Positions 8,077-15,500 of a stretch of DNA of 25,577 nucleotides are shown here, in pieces. Source of the stretch: CAYOMP01 sp964405075 (GTDB lineage: Bacteria > Bacillota > Clostridia > Lachnospirales > Lachnospiraceae). Within the stretch, counting starts at the first letter, position 1; each line of letters begins with the position of its first letter. The notes under the pieces are model-generated. The model did no database searches, had not been told where the DNA came from, and worked only from the letters and a program-made list of their open reading frames with translations. Location: the NCBI GenBank assembly GCA_964405075.1, contig CAYOMP010000029.1, positions 1-25,577 on the forward strand, written 5' to 3'. A program made the position numbers and the translations under genes.

Positions 8077-9191
8077 GAGCGATAGGTATTATTTTAGCGG
8101 GTGGTAACAACAATAAAATGCGAGAACTATCTCAGAAGAGAGCTATAGCAGCTATGCCGGTGGCAGGATGTTATAGAAGTATAGATTTTGCGTTAAGTAA
8201 TATGTCTAATTCTAGGATTCAGAAAGTTGCAGTACTAACTCAGTACAATTCTAAATCTTTAAATGAGCATTTAAGTTCGTCTAAATGGTGGGATTTTGGT
8301 AGAAAGCAAGGTGGATTGTTTTTATTCACACCAACAGTAACTCCGGATAATGCTTGGTGGTTTAGAGGAACAGCAGATGCCATTTATCAGAATTTGCACT
8401 TTTTGAAAAGTAGTCATGAACCATATGTAGTAATTGCATCTGGAGATGGTGTTTACAAACTGGATTTTAACAAAGTACTAGAGTACCATATTGAAAAAAG
8501 AGCAGATATAACAGTTGTGTGTAAAGACGTGCCGGCAACAGAGGACGTAACACGTTTTGGTGTAGTCAAAATGAATGAAGACTCGCGAATTACCGAATTT
8601 GATGAAAAACCAATGGTGGCTCAGTCAAATACTATTTCAACTGGTATCTATGTAATAAGAAGAAGACTTTTAATTGAATTAATAGAGGCATGTGAACACG
8701 AAGAAAGATATGACTTTGTAAAAGATATTTTAATAAGATACAAGAATCTTAAGAGAATATATGGTTACAAGATGAATGAATACTGGAGTAATATTTCTAC
8801 AGTAGAATCATATTTCAAAACTAATATGGACTTCTTAAAACCTGAAATAAGAGATTATTTCTTTAAACAGTATCCTGATATATATTCAAAAGTGGATGAT
8901 TTGCCACCAGCGAAATATAATCCGGGAGCACAAGTTAAGAATTCCCTTGTATCCAGTGGCTGTATTATAAATGGTCAGATAGAAAATTCAGTTATATTTA
9001 AGAAGGTATTTGTAGGTAACAACTGTGTCATTAAGAACTCAATAATTTTGAATGATGTTTATCTTGGCGATAATATTCATATAGAGAATTGTATTGTGGA
9101 AAGCCGTGATACGATTCGAGCAAACTCTTACTACTGCGGAGAAGATGGTATCAAAATCGTAGTAGAGAAAAATGAGCGCTATGTATTATAA
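8073..9191 (+). CDS. glgD: GlgD, regulatory partner of ADP-glucose pyrophosphorylase
   Basis: A 372-residue GlgC homologue. The nucleotidyltransferase fold is kept (ASGDGVYKLDF; TEFDEKP), followed by a shortened beta-helix tail (about 285-365). The ATP-binding loop has degenerated: where GlgC reads GGQGSRLGVLTSKVAKPA this protein has GGNNNKMRELSQKRAIAAMP, losing the Gly-x-Arg and the AKP lysine. That is the usual signature of Firmicute GlgD, which has little activity alone but stimulates GlgC in a mixed tetramer. Its ATG overlaps the glgC stop, implying coupled translation and balanced subunits. spoVG follows after 51 bases with no terminator between, so the three genes are probably one transcript. 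Confidence 0.94.
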   Translation: MRAIGIILAGGNNNKMRELSQKRAIAAMPVAGCYRSIDFALSNMSNSRIQKVAVLTQYNSKSLNEHLSSSKWWDFGRKQGGLFLFTPTVTPDNAWWFRGTADAIYQNLHFLKSSHEPYVVIASGDGVYKLDFNKVLEYHIEKRADITVVCKDVPATEDVTRFGVVKMNEDSRITEFDEKPMVAQSNTISTGIYVIRRRLLIELIEACEHEERYDFVKDILIRYKNLKRIYGYKMNEYWSNISTVESYFKTNMDFLKPEIRDYFFKQYPDIYSKVDDLPPAKYNPGAQVKNSLVSSGCIINGQIENSVIFKKVFVGNNCVIKNSIILNDVYLGDNIHIENCIVESRDTIRANSYYCGEDGIKIVVEKNERYVL

Positions 9192-9242
9192 ATAGCTTCA
9201 TACAACCTAATTATTAGTGGCAGAAGAAAGGGGTACAAAGAC

Positions 9243-9524
9243 ATGAAAATTACAGACGTTCGAGTACGAAAAGTAGCAAAAGAAGGAAAAATGAAAGCAG
9301 TTGTATCTATTACTATTGATGATGAATTCGTAGTTCATGATATCAAAGTAATCGAAGGCGAGAAAGGATTATTCATCGCTATGCCAAGTAGAAAAGCATC
9401 AGATGGAGAGTATAGGGATATAGCTCATCCGATCAACTCAGAGACAAGAGATATGATTCAGTCTATTATTATTGAGAGATATGAGGCTGCTAAATTGGAT
9501 GTTTCTGATAGTTCAGCCGAGTAG
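9243..9524 (+). CDS. spoVG: SpoVG, RNA/DNA-binding regulator
   Basis: A 93-residue protein matching SpoVG from the first residue (MKITDVRVRKV). It has the conserved FVVHDIKVIEGEKGLFIAMPSR core in the first half and HPINSETRDMI in the second. SpoVG proteins bind nucleic acids and affect sporulation septation in bacilli and capsule or virulence expression in other Firmicutes. Gaaagggg precedes the ATG. In Bacillus subtilis spoVG lies immediately before glmU; here it is the last gene of a glgCD transcript, ends at a strong terminator, and is separated from glmU by a 1.6 kb accessory insertion. Control with the glycogen genes, not with glmU, is therefore likely. Confidence 0.95.
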   Translation: MKITDVRVRKVAKEGKMKAVVSITIDDEFVVHDIKVIEGEKGLFIAMPSRKASDGEYRDIAHPINSETRDMIQSIIIERYEAAKLDVSDSSAE

Positions 9525-9569
9525 AAATACTTGTGCATTGCGTTAAGCGATATAATGTTATGTAGGGGG

Positions 9570-9602
9570 AAAATCCGCTCTGAGAAATCAGGGCGGATTT
9601 TT
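9570..9602 (+). terminator. Terminator of glgC-glgD-spoVG
   Basis: A 14-base stem (9570-9583 with 9588-9601), one T-G wobble and a GAAA tetraloop, ends in TTTTT. It starts 45 bases after the spoVG stop and is a textbook intrinsic terminator. Confidence 0.88.
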
Positions 9603-9760
9603 AGGATTTATGCAGGTGTCAAAGAGAATGCTACGTTTTGGTGAGCGTTAGAAAAATATAGTAATAACTTGAGAAGAATTTTGTCATAAAGGCATCGCTC
9701 CCACGCGAAGAGTCTGCAAGAAAACTCTTTGCTTTGGCAAAAGAGAAGGTAGAGATGATA

Positions 9761-9984
9761 ATGAATAAAAAAAGAATTATAAAAAGAGTATTTGCAATAG
9801 TATTAATGGTGTTAGTTTTTTAGGGATTTTTTTATAAATACGTCAAAGAGGATAAGGCTTTCATAGATGCTAATAATAATTTATACAAAATAAGGTTGTA
9901 AAGGCAAATATGAAGGAGCTTAAAAAATTGGGTTATAAGGTAGTAACCTGTAAAAGTCGAAACAGAATGGTAAAACTACAGTGA
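9761..9984 (+). pseudogene. Decayed gene for a small membrane-anchored protein
   Basis: From an ATG at 9761 with a purine-rich upstream region the frame reads MNKKRIIKRVFAIVLMVLVF, a positive end plus hydrophobic helix like a signal or anchor segment, and then hits TAG at 9821. The same frame continues sensibly (GFFYKYVKEDKAFIDANNNLY) to TAA at 9899. A +/-1 shift then restores an open, basic stretch (NKVVKANMKELKKLGYKVV) ending with TGA at 9982. A stop plus a frameshift in an otherwise protein-like stretch suggests a dead gene. I do not recognise the family. The alternative is that only a 20-residue hydrophobic peptide is made. Confidence 0.45.
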
Positions 9985-10188
9985 GGCACAAAAAAATAAT
10001 ATGCCTAATACCATAAAGATTATAGGAAGTATGTATTTGCTTTTAGTATCTTTATTTACATTCATTTTGTTTATAATAAATAGAATAAGTGATATTACTA
10101 AAAGCAAAATGGAAGTTATTACAAATACATCATTTCCGTGAACGATATTAAATACGTTGTCTTTATATGGGTAGAAAAATAAGAACAT
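9976..10188 (-). CDS. Small two-helix membrane protein, unknown function
   Basis: A 70-residue protein starting MFLFFYPYKD. I chose ATG 10188 because TGGAGGT sits 7 bases upstream; the longer in-frame extension runs back into the neighbouring gene and lacks a site. Two hydrophobic helices are visible: VFVITSILLLVISLILFII (about 23-41) and YILPIIFMVLGILFFCASL (about 52-70), joined by a short charged loop (NKMNVNKDTKSK). It lies 79 bases downstream of the cysteine-rich secreted protein on the same strand, and the pair probably forms one transcript. The gap between them contains a perfect 9-bp hairpin. I do not recognise the family. An immunity, anchoring or export-accessory role for the secreted neighbour is only a context-based guess. 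Confidence 0.68.
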   Translation of the reverse strand: MFLFFYPYKDNVFNIVHGNDVFVITSILLLVISLILFIINKMNVNKDTKSKYILPIIFMVLGILFFCASL

Positions 10189-10223
10189 TTTTATTACCTC
10201 CATAGAAAAATTTATTAATGAGT

Positions 10224-10256
10224 AGCACACATCGATAATTTGAACCAATGTGTGCT
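10224..10256 (-). promoter_or_regulatory. Intergenic hairpin between the secreted-protein and membrane-protein genes
   Basis: AGCACACAT (10224-10232) is perfectly complementary to 10248-10256, with a 15-base loop. On the transcribed strand it is not followed by a U-run, so it may be an RNA-stability or processing hairpin that sets the ratio of the two products, rather than a terminator. Confidence 0.5.
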
Positions 10257-10267
10257 TAAAAGTAAAT

Positions 10268-10687
10268 TTAATCAATACAATTAATTTGCATTGTACATTG
10301 TACATATCCATTAGGTCGATTTTTTAAGGAACAAGATCTATGAATTTGTATACAGGGGTGCGTTCCGTATGATTCATTTGTTTTTCCACAGGATGTACAC
10401 ACGAGAGCACCATAGCAATAAATTTGTGTAAATTTGCAAGTTTTTCCGCCACTATATTTATGTGTACCTGAAGCAGAATGGGAGTTCCCAAGACACATTG
10501 TTACACATTGGTTTTCGCAGGTGCAGTAAATGCGCGGCTTTATACTATTATCATTAGTAATTTTTTTGAACTCTAGTTGGGGTAATCCAGCGGTATTTAT
10601 GAGAGAATTTGAGGCAAGAGATGTGCTGGAAAAAAATAGTGATAAAAATAATGAGCAAATAACAATAATCTTTTTGCGATTTTTCAT
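10268..10687 (-). CDS. Secreted cysteine-rich protein, unknown function
   Basis: A 139-residue protein starting MKNRKKIIVICSLFLSLFFS. ATG 10687 is chosen because AGGAGG lies 7 bases upstream and the protein then opens with a clean Sec signal peptide: basic end, hydrophobic core, likely cleavage after SLA near residue 26. The mature part of about 113 residues contains 12 cysteines, all in its last ~85 residues: a CTC pair, a cluster of C-x3-C spacing, a zinc-ribbon-like VCTSCG, and two Gly-Thr-His words (SGTHKYSGGKTC; YGTHPC). The even number suggests disulfides outside the cell or metal binding by the CxxC/His words. I do not recognise the family. It is followed by a small membrane protein and has a promoter built from two identical palindromes. 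A toxin/bacteriocin-like or surface-binding role is possible but unproven. Confidence 0.78.
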   Translation of the reverse strand: MKNRKKIIVICSLFLSLFFSSTSLASNSLINTAGLPQLEFKKITNDNSIKPRIYCTCENQCVTMCLGNSHSASGTHKYSGGKTCKFTQIYCYGALVCTSCGKTNESYGTHPCIQIHRSCSLKNRPNGYVQCTMQINCID

Positions 10688-10748
10688 ACATATCCTCCTA
10701 TTAAATGAAATTTTGTGAAAAGAAACAAATAAGCAATTATTTATATTT

Positions 10749-10777
10749 ATTGTACAATAAAACAACAAATTGTACAA
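10749..10777 (-). promoter_or_regulatory. Promoter of the cysteine-rich gene with two identical palindromes
   Basis: On the minus strand TTGTAC (10772-10777), 17 bases, TACAAT (10749-10754) makes a good sigma-A promoter. Both hexamers lie inside copies of the palindrome TTGTACAA (10770-10777 and 10750-10757), spaced 20 bases or about two helical turns. The copy at the -10 extends to a perfect 10-base palindrome, ATTGTACAAT. Such placement fits a repressor dimer binding both promoter elements. The cognate regulator is not recognisable. Confidence 0.65.
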
Positions 10778-10882
10778 GAAGAAAAACAATAATTCGAAAA
10801 ATAAAGAGAAAAGTAAGGAAATTGTAAGAAAAGTTGATTTGACATAATTGGATATTATAATTAATTGTAGTAAAGGTTTTGC

Positions 10883-10911
10883 GTGACAAAACAGGCAAAT
10901 ATTAGTAAAAT
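10883..10911 (+). promoter_or_regulatory. Candidate glmU promoter
   Basis: GTGACA (10883-10888), 17 bases, TAAAAT (10906-10911). The predicted transcript start, 7 bases after the -10, is 10918, which is exactly the first base of the long hairpin at 10918-10957. A second TTGACA (10839-10844) lies upstream but its nearest TATAAT is only 11 bases away. Confidence 0.5.
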
Positions 10912-10917
10912 AGACGT

Positions 10918-10957
10918 GGCTATATTAGTTGTGGGAGAGCTCGCAGCTTATATAGCC
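10918..10957 (+). ncRNA. 40-base hairpin at the 5' end of the glmU leader
   Basis: An almost fully paired hairpin: an outer perfect 8-bp stem GGCTATAT/ATATAGCC, one T-T mismatch, a further 9 pairs (three of them G-T), and an AGAG tetraloop. It has no U-run and is not a terminator. It would form the 5' end of a ~214-base glmU leader, or could be the core of a small RNA. The wobble pairs in one orientation suggest it works as plus-strand RNA, since they would be A-C mismatches in the complement. Confidence 0.5.
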
Positions 10958-11118
10958 TAATGTGACATAGAAGATATATACATAAGAAAGATTTTCTTAG
11001 GGCTAATAAGGGTTTTACGTAAAGATTAACAAAATAAAGTAGATAAAAGTATATAAATGAATATATTAAGATAAGTATGAAAACACATAAATCAAGAATT
11101 AATATAATAAAATCCGGG

Positions 11119-11131
11119 AGGTTAGAAACCT
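11119..11131 (+). promoter_or_regulatory. Small hairpin over the glmU ribosome-binding site
   Basis: AGGTT (11119-11123) can pair with AACCT (11127-11131) across a 3-base loop, immediately before the ATG at 11132. The 5' arm overlaps the Shine-Dalgarno GGGAGG (11116-11121), so initiation could be partly sequestered. Five pairs is a weak stem. Confidence 0.4.
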
Positions 11132-11863
11132 ATGAATAAGTTAAATGCAGTTATTTTGGCAGCAGGTAAGGGCACAAGAATGAAATCAGATTTACCTAAG
11201 GTGGTTCACAGGGTAATGGGAAAATGTATGGTGGAATATGCCATAGAAGCAGCTAAAGAAGCAGGTGCTGACGAGGTATGTCTTGTTGTGGGATATAAAA
11301 GCGATGTTGTAAAGGAAAATGTGGTATCTGATGTAAAATATGCCATGCAGAGTGAACAGCTTGGAACAGGTCATGCGGTGAAATGTGCAAAAGATTTTAT
11401 AGCAGACGAGGGAGAAACTCTCATTTTGTTTGGTGATACACCATTAATTACCGGGAAAACACTTAAAAATCTTGTGGATTTTCATAGAGAAAATGGTAAT
11501 GGTGTTACAGTGCTTTCGGCTAAAGTAGATAATCCTACAGGATATGGAAGAATTATTAGAGATGAAAAGGGGAATTTCCTTAGGAGTGTAGAGCATAAGG
11601 ACGCTAACGAACAGGAGTTGTTGTCTAAGGAAGTTAATTCCGGAATGTATGTATTTGATTCAAAAGAATTAAAGGAAGCTTTAGATAAGTTAACAACTAA
11701 TAATGCACAGGGTGAATATTATCTTCCTGATACTCTCACAATAATTAAGGAAAAAGGCTTTAAGGTAGATGCTTTTATGCTTGAGAGTGCCGAGGATATT
11801 ACAGGAGTTAATGACCAGGAACAGTTAAAGGCAGCAGAAGAGATTATGAAGGCTCGTCAGTAA
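11132..11863 (+). CDS. GlmU-type uridylyltransferase, single domain (no acetyltransferase)
   Basis: A 243-residue protein matching the N-terminal pyrophosphorylase half of GlmU, which makes UDP-GlcNAc from UTP and GlcNAc-1-phosphate. The nucleotide loop is LAAGKGTRMKSDLPKVVH (residues 8-26). Then come SEQLGTGHAV, metal-binding D in FGDTPLI, GYGRIIR, VEHKDA, a Glu-Val-Asn-Ser-Gly-Met-Tyr stretch and NNAQGEYYLPD, ending in GVNDQEQL and one helix. The ~220-residue left-handed beta-helix that acetylates glucosamine-1-phosphate in normal GlmU (~450 aa) is missing, and only 76 non-coding bases separate its stop from pth, so no remnant follows. The position (spoVG, this, pth, mfd) is that of bacillar glmU. 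GlcNAc-1-P must then come from another acetyltransferase or from salvage. A different sugar nucleotide product cannot be excluded. Confidence 0.88.
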   Translation: MNKLNAVILAAGKGTRMKSDLPKVVHRVMGKCMVEYAIEAAKEAGADEVCLVVGYKSDVVKENVVSDVKYAMQSEQLGTGHAVKCAKDFIADEGETLILFGDTPLITGKTLKNLVDFHRENGNGVTVLSAKVDNPTGYGRIIRDEKGNFLRSVEHKDANEQELLSKEVNSGMYVFDSKELKEALDKLTTNNAQGEYYLPDTLTIIKEKGFKVDAFMLESAEDITGVNDQEQLKAAEEIMKARQ

Positions 11864-11939
11864 TTATAAATAAGAGACTGTACTTTTAATTATTAATGTG
11901 TAAGTAAAAATAAGGATAAAGATTTATAGAGGTTTAAAT

Positions 11940-12512
11940 ATGTATATTATTGTAGGATTAGGTAATCCAACCAAAGAATATAATGGAACAAGACACAATA
12001 TTGGTTTTGCGGCAATAGATGCACTTGGAGACAGATACAATATAAGTGTCGACACTAAAAAGCATAAGGGATTATTTGGAACGGGTTATATTGAAGGATA
12101 TAAGGTTGTTTTAGTAAAACCACAGACATATATGAACTTAAGTGGAGAAAGTGTCAGGGAATTTGTGGATTATTACAGAATATCTCCAGAGGATGAGTTG
12201 ATAGTGTTAAGTGATGATATTGACTTGCCACCGGGGCAGCTTCGTATTCGTAAGAAAGGAAGTGCAGGTGGGCATAATGGTTTAAAAAACATTATTCAGC
12301 ATTTAGGAACACAGGATTTTTGCAGAGTAAAAATCGGTGTAGGAGAAAAGCCAAAGGGAATGGATTTGGCAGATTATGTATTGGGGCATTTTTCTAAAGA
12401 AGATAAAGTGATTATGGAAGATGCAGTAAAGAATGTAGTAGATGCAGTAACAAAGATTGTTACAGAGGACGTGGATGCTGCAATGAATGAGTATAATAAG
12501 AAGAAACAATAA
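11940..12512 (+). CDS. pth: Peptidyl-tRNA hydrolase
   Basis: A 190-residue enzyme that releases peptides from stalled peptidyl-tRNA, recycling tRNA. The opening VGLGNPTKEYNGTRHNIGF contains N9 and the catalytic H19. MNLSGE (about residue 65) and GGHNGLKNI (about 110) supply the conserved substrate-binding asparagines, and SDDIDLPPGQLRIR the conserved aspartate. The length is typical. A GAGGT lies 6 bases before the ATG. It is 76 bases after the GlmU-type gene and 23 before the mfd start used here, in the same order as the Bacillus pth-mfd region, so it is probably in one operon with both. Confidence 0.96.
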   Translation: MYIIVGLGNPTKEYNGTRHNIGFAAIDALGDRYNISVDTKKHKGLFGTGYIEGYKVVLVKPQTYMNLSGESVREFVDYYRISPEDELIVLSDDIDLPPGQLRIRKKGSAGGHNGLKNIIQHLGTQDFCRVKIGVGEKPKGMDLADYVLGHFSKEDKVIMEDAVKNVVDAVTKIVTEDVDAAMNEYNKKKQ

Positions 12513-12535
12513 CGACTTGAAGAGTGGGTAAGAAA

Positions 12536-15500
12536 ATGAGAACATTAATTAGTCCGCTAGAAGAATTATCAGAATATGATGAAATATTGACAGGGTTAAA
12601 AAAGACAAAGGGGTTAATTCAGGTTGCAGGATGTATTGATTCCCAAAAGGCTCATATAATGTATGGTATTTCTAATGGCTATAAAAAAAGAATAATAATT
12701 GCAGGAAATGAGTTAAAAGCAAAGGAAATCTACGAGGATTACAAGTTTTTTGATAAAAATGTGTGTCTCTATCCGGCGAAAGATTTGATATTCTACAATG
12801 CAGACATACATGGGAATCTCATTGCCAAGCAAAGAATCAATTGTTTGAAAACTGTAGTGGAAAATGATGAAGCCACAGTTATTACTACTTTAGACGGTCT
12901 AATGGATTGTATTATTCCAAAAGAGGTTTTTTTGGAAAATGTAATCCATATAGACAGTACTGATACCATAGATATAGAAGAATTAACTAAGAGATTAATA
13001 GATATAGGTTACGAGAAGAATTATCAGGTTGAAGCCACCGGACAGTTTGCCATCAGAGGTGGAATTATAGATATTTTTTCTTTAACAGAAGAGAATCCTT
13101 ATCGAATAGAATTGTGGGATGATGATGTTGATTCTATTAGAAGTTTTGACTGTGAAAGTCAGCGTTCAATTGAGGGGCTGGATAGCATAGACATATATCC
13201 GGCTAATGAGATTATTCTTGATGAAAAGAGAATTTCTTCAGGTTTGAAGAGACTGGATGATGAGGCAAAACCTTTAATTGATAAACTAAGAAAAGAAATG
13301 AAAACGGAAGAGTCTGCCAATATAAAAAATATGGTAGAGGAAATAAAAGAAGAGCTTACAGAGTATAGAGGTCTGACAACTAAGGGATTGGATGGTTTTA
13401 TTAAATATTTCTATCCCGAGGCAGTTTCGTTTCTTGAATATTTTGACAAAGAAGAGACAATATGCTTCCTAGATGAGCCTATTAGAATAATGGAAAAGGC
13501 TAAGACTGTAGAGGAAGAATTCAGGGAAAGTGTTGTTAATAGAATAGAAAAAGGTTATATGTTACCTTTACAAATGAATATTTTGACCAGTGCAAGTGAA
13601 ATAGCAGCTAAGATTAGCTCTTACAAAGGGGTAGCTGTCACTACATTAGAGTTTAAACAGCAGGATTTCAAAATTAATAAAATATTTAATATAACAGCAA
13701 AATCCGTTAATCCTTATAATAGTAGTTTTGAAATATTGGTTAAGGATTTAAAACAGTGGAAAAAGCAAGGATATAAGGTGCTATTGCTGTCAGCATCTAC
13801 TACAAGAGCCCAGAGACTGGCACAGGATTTGTTAGATTATGATTTGATAAGTTTTTATACAAACGACTTGGACAGAGTAATAAACCCGGGTGAAATTATG
13901 ATAACGGCAGGAAATGTTCATAAGGGTTATGAGTATCCACTTGCAAAATTTGTTGTAATTTCTGAAACAGATATTTTTGGTACAGTTAAGACAAAGAAGA
14001 AAAAGAGAAAAATTTATGAAGGGCAAAAAATCGCTAGTTTTAATGATTTAAAAGTAGGGGATTATGTAGTTCACGAAAATCATGGTCTTGGAATTTACCG
14101 TGGTATTGAAAAAATCGAAGTAGACAGAATTATAAAAGACTATATAAAGATAGAATATGCAGGTAGTGGTAATCTCTATATTTTGGCAACCCAGCTGGAT
14201 TTGATACAAAAATACGCAGGCAGTGATGTGGCTAAGAAGCCTAAGTTAAACAAGTTAGGTACCCAAGAATGGAATAAGACCAAAACAAAAGTGCGAGGAG
14301 CGGTAGCAGATATTGCCAAGGATTTGGTACAGCTATACGCAGCACGCCAAGAGACCAAGGGATATGTGTATGGTGAAGATACTGTATGGCAACGTGAGTT
14401 TGAAGAAATGTTTCCATATGAAGAAACAGAGGACCAGCTATTAGCTATAGAGGCTGTTAAGAAGGATATGGAAAGCAGTAAAATCATGGATAGATTAGTC
14501 TGCGGAGATGTAGGCTATGGTAAAACAGAAATTGCTATAAGAGCGGCGTTTAAGGCGGTGCAGGAAGGTAAGCAGGTAGTGTATCTGGTGCCTACTACTA
14601 TTTTGGCACAGCAGCATTACAATACCTTCTCACAAAGAATGAAGGAATTCCCTGTCCGTGTAGATTTGATGTGTCGTTTCAAAACACCTGGTGAACAGAA
14701 AAAGACAATTGCAGATTTGAAGAAGGGATTTGTAGATATTGTTATTGGAACTCACAGAGTATTGTCAAAGGATTTAGAGTATAAGGATTTAGGATTACTC
14801 ATTATTGATGAGGAACAAAGATTTGGAGTTGCCCATAAGGAAAAGATTAAAAAGCTTAAAGAAAATGTAGACGTATTGACCCTTACAGCAACACCTATTC
14901 CTAGAACTCTTCATATGAGTTTGATTGGAATAAGAGATATGAGTGTTTTGGAAGAACCTCCAATTGATAGAATGCCTATTCAAACCTTTGTTATGGAATA
15001 TAACGAAGAAATGGTTAGAGAGGCCATTAATAGAGAGTTGTCAAGAGGTGGTCAGGTTTATTATGTGTATAACAGGGTGACGGATATTGATGAAATAACA
15101 AATAAAATAGCAGCATTGGTACCAGATGCAAATGTGTCGTTTGCCCATGGACAGATGAATGAGCGTGAGCTTGAAAGAATTATGGTAGATTTTATTAATG
15201 GTGAGATAGATGTTTTGGTATCTACCACCATTATCGAAACAGGCTTAGATATATCAAATGCCAATACAATGATTATTCACGATGCGGATAATCTTGGTTT
15301 GTCACAGCTGTATCAGTTAAGAGGACGAGTAGGGCGTTCTAACAGAACCTCCTATGCATTTTTAATGTACAGACGCAACAAAATGCTAAAAGAAGTTGCT
15401 GAAAAGAGACTACATGCTATCAGAGAGTATACAGATTTGGGTAGTGGTTTTAAGATTGCCATGCGCGATTTGGAAATCAGAGGAGCAGGTAATTTGTTAG

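Noticed and set aside
10291..10304. TTGTACATTGTAC near the 3' end of the Cys-rich gene, resembling its promoter palindromes
   Set aside because: It lies in codons for the terminal Gln-Cys-Thr-Met stretch and lacks the TTGTACAA symmetry, so it is probably coincidence.
10530..10718. 62-codon plus-strand frame
   Set aside because: It is antisense to the signal peptide and N-terminus of the Cys-rich protein, which has a good ribosome site and signal sequence.
10839..10861. TTGACA followed by TATAAT before glmU
   Set aside because: The spacer is only 11 bases, too short for a sigma-A promoter; GTGACA/TAAAAT downstream fits better.
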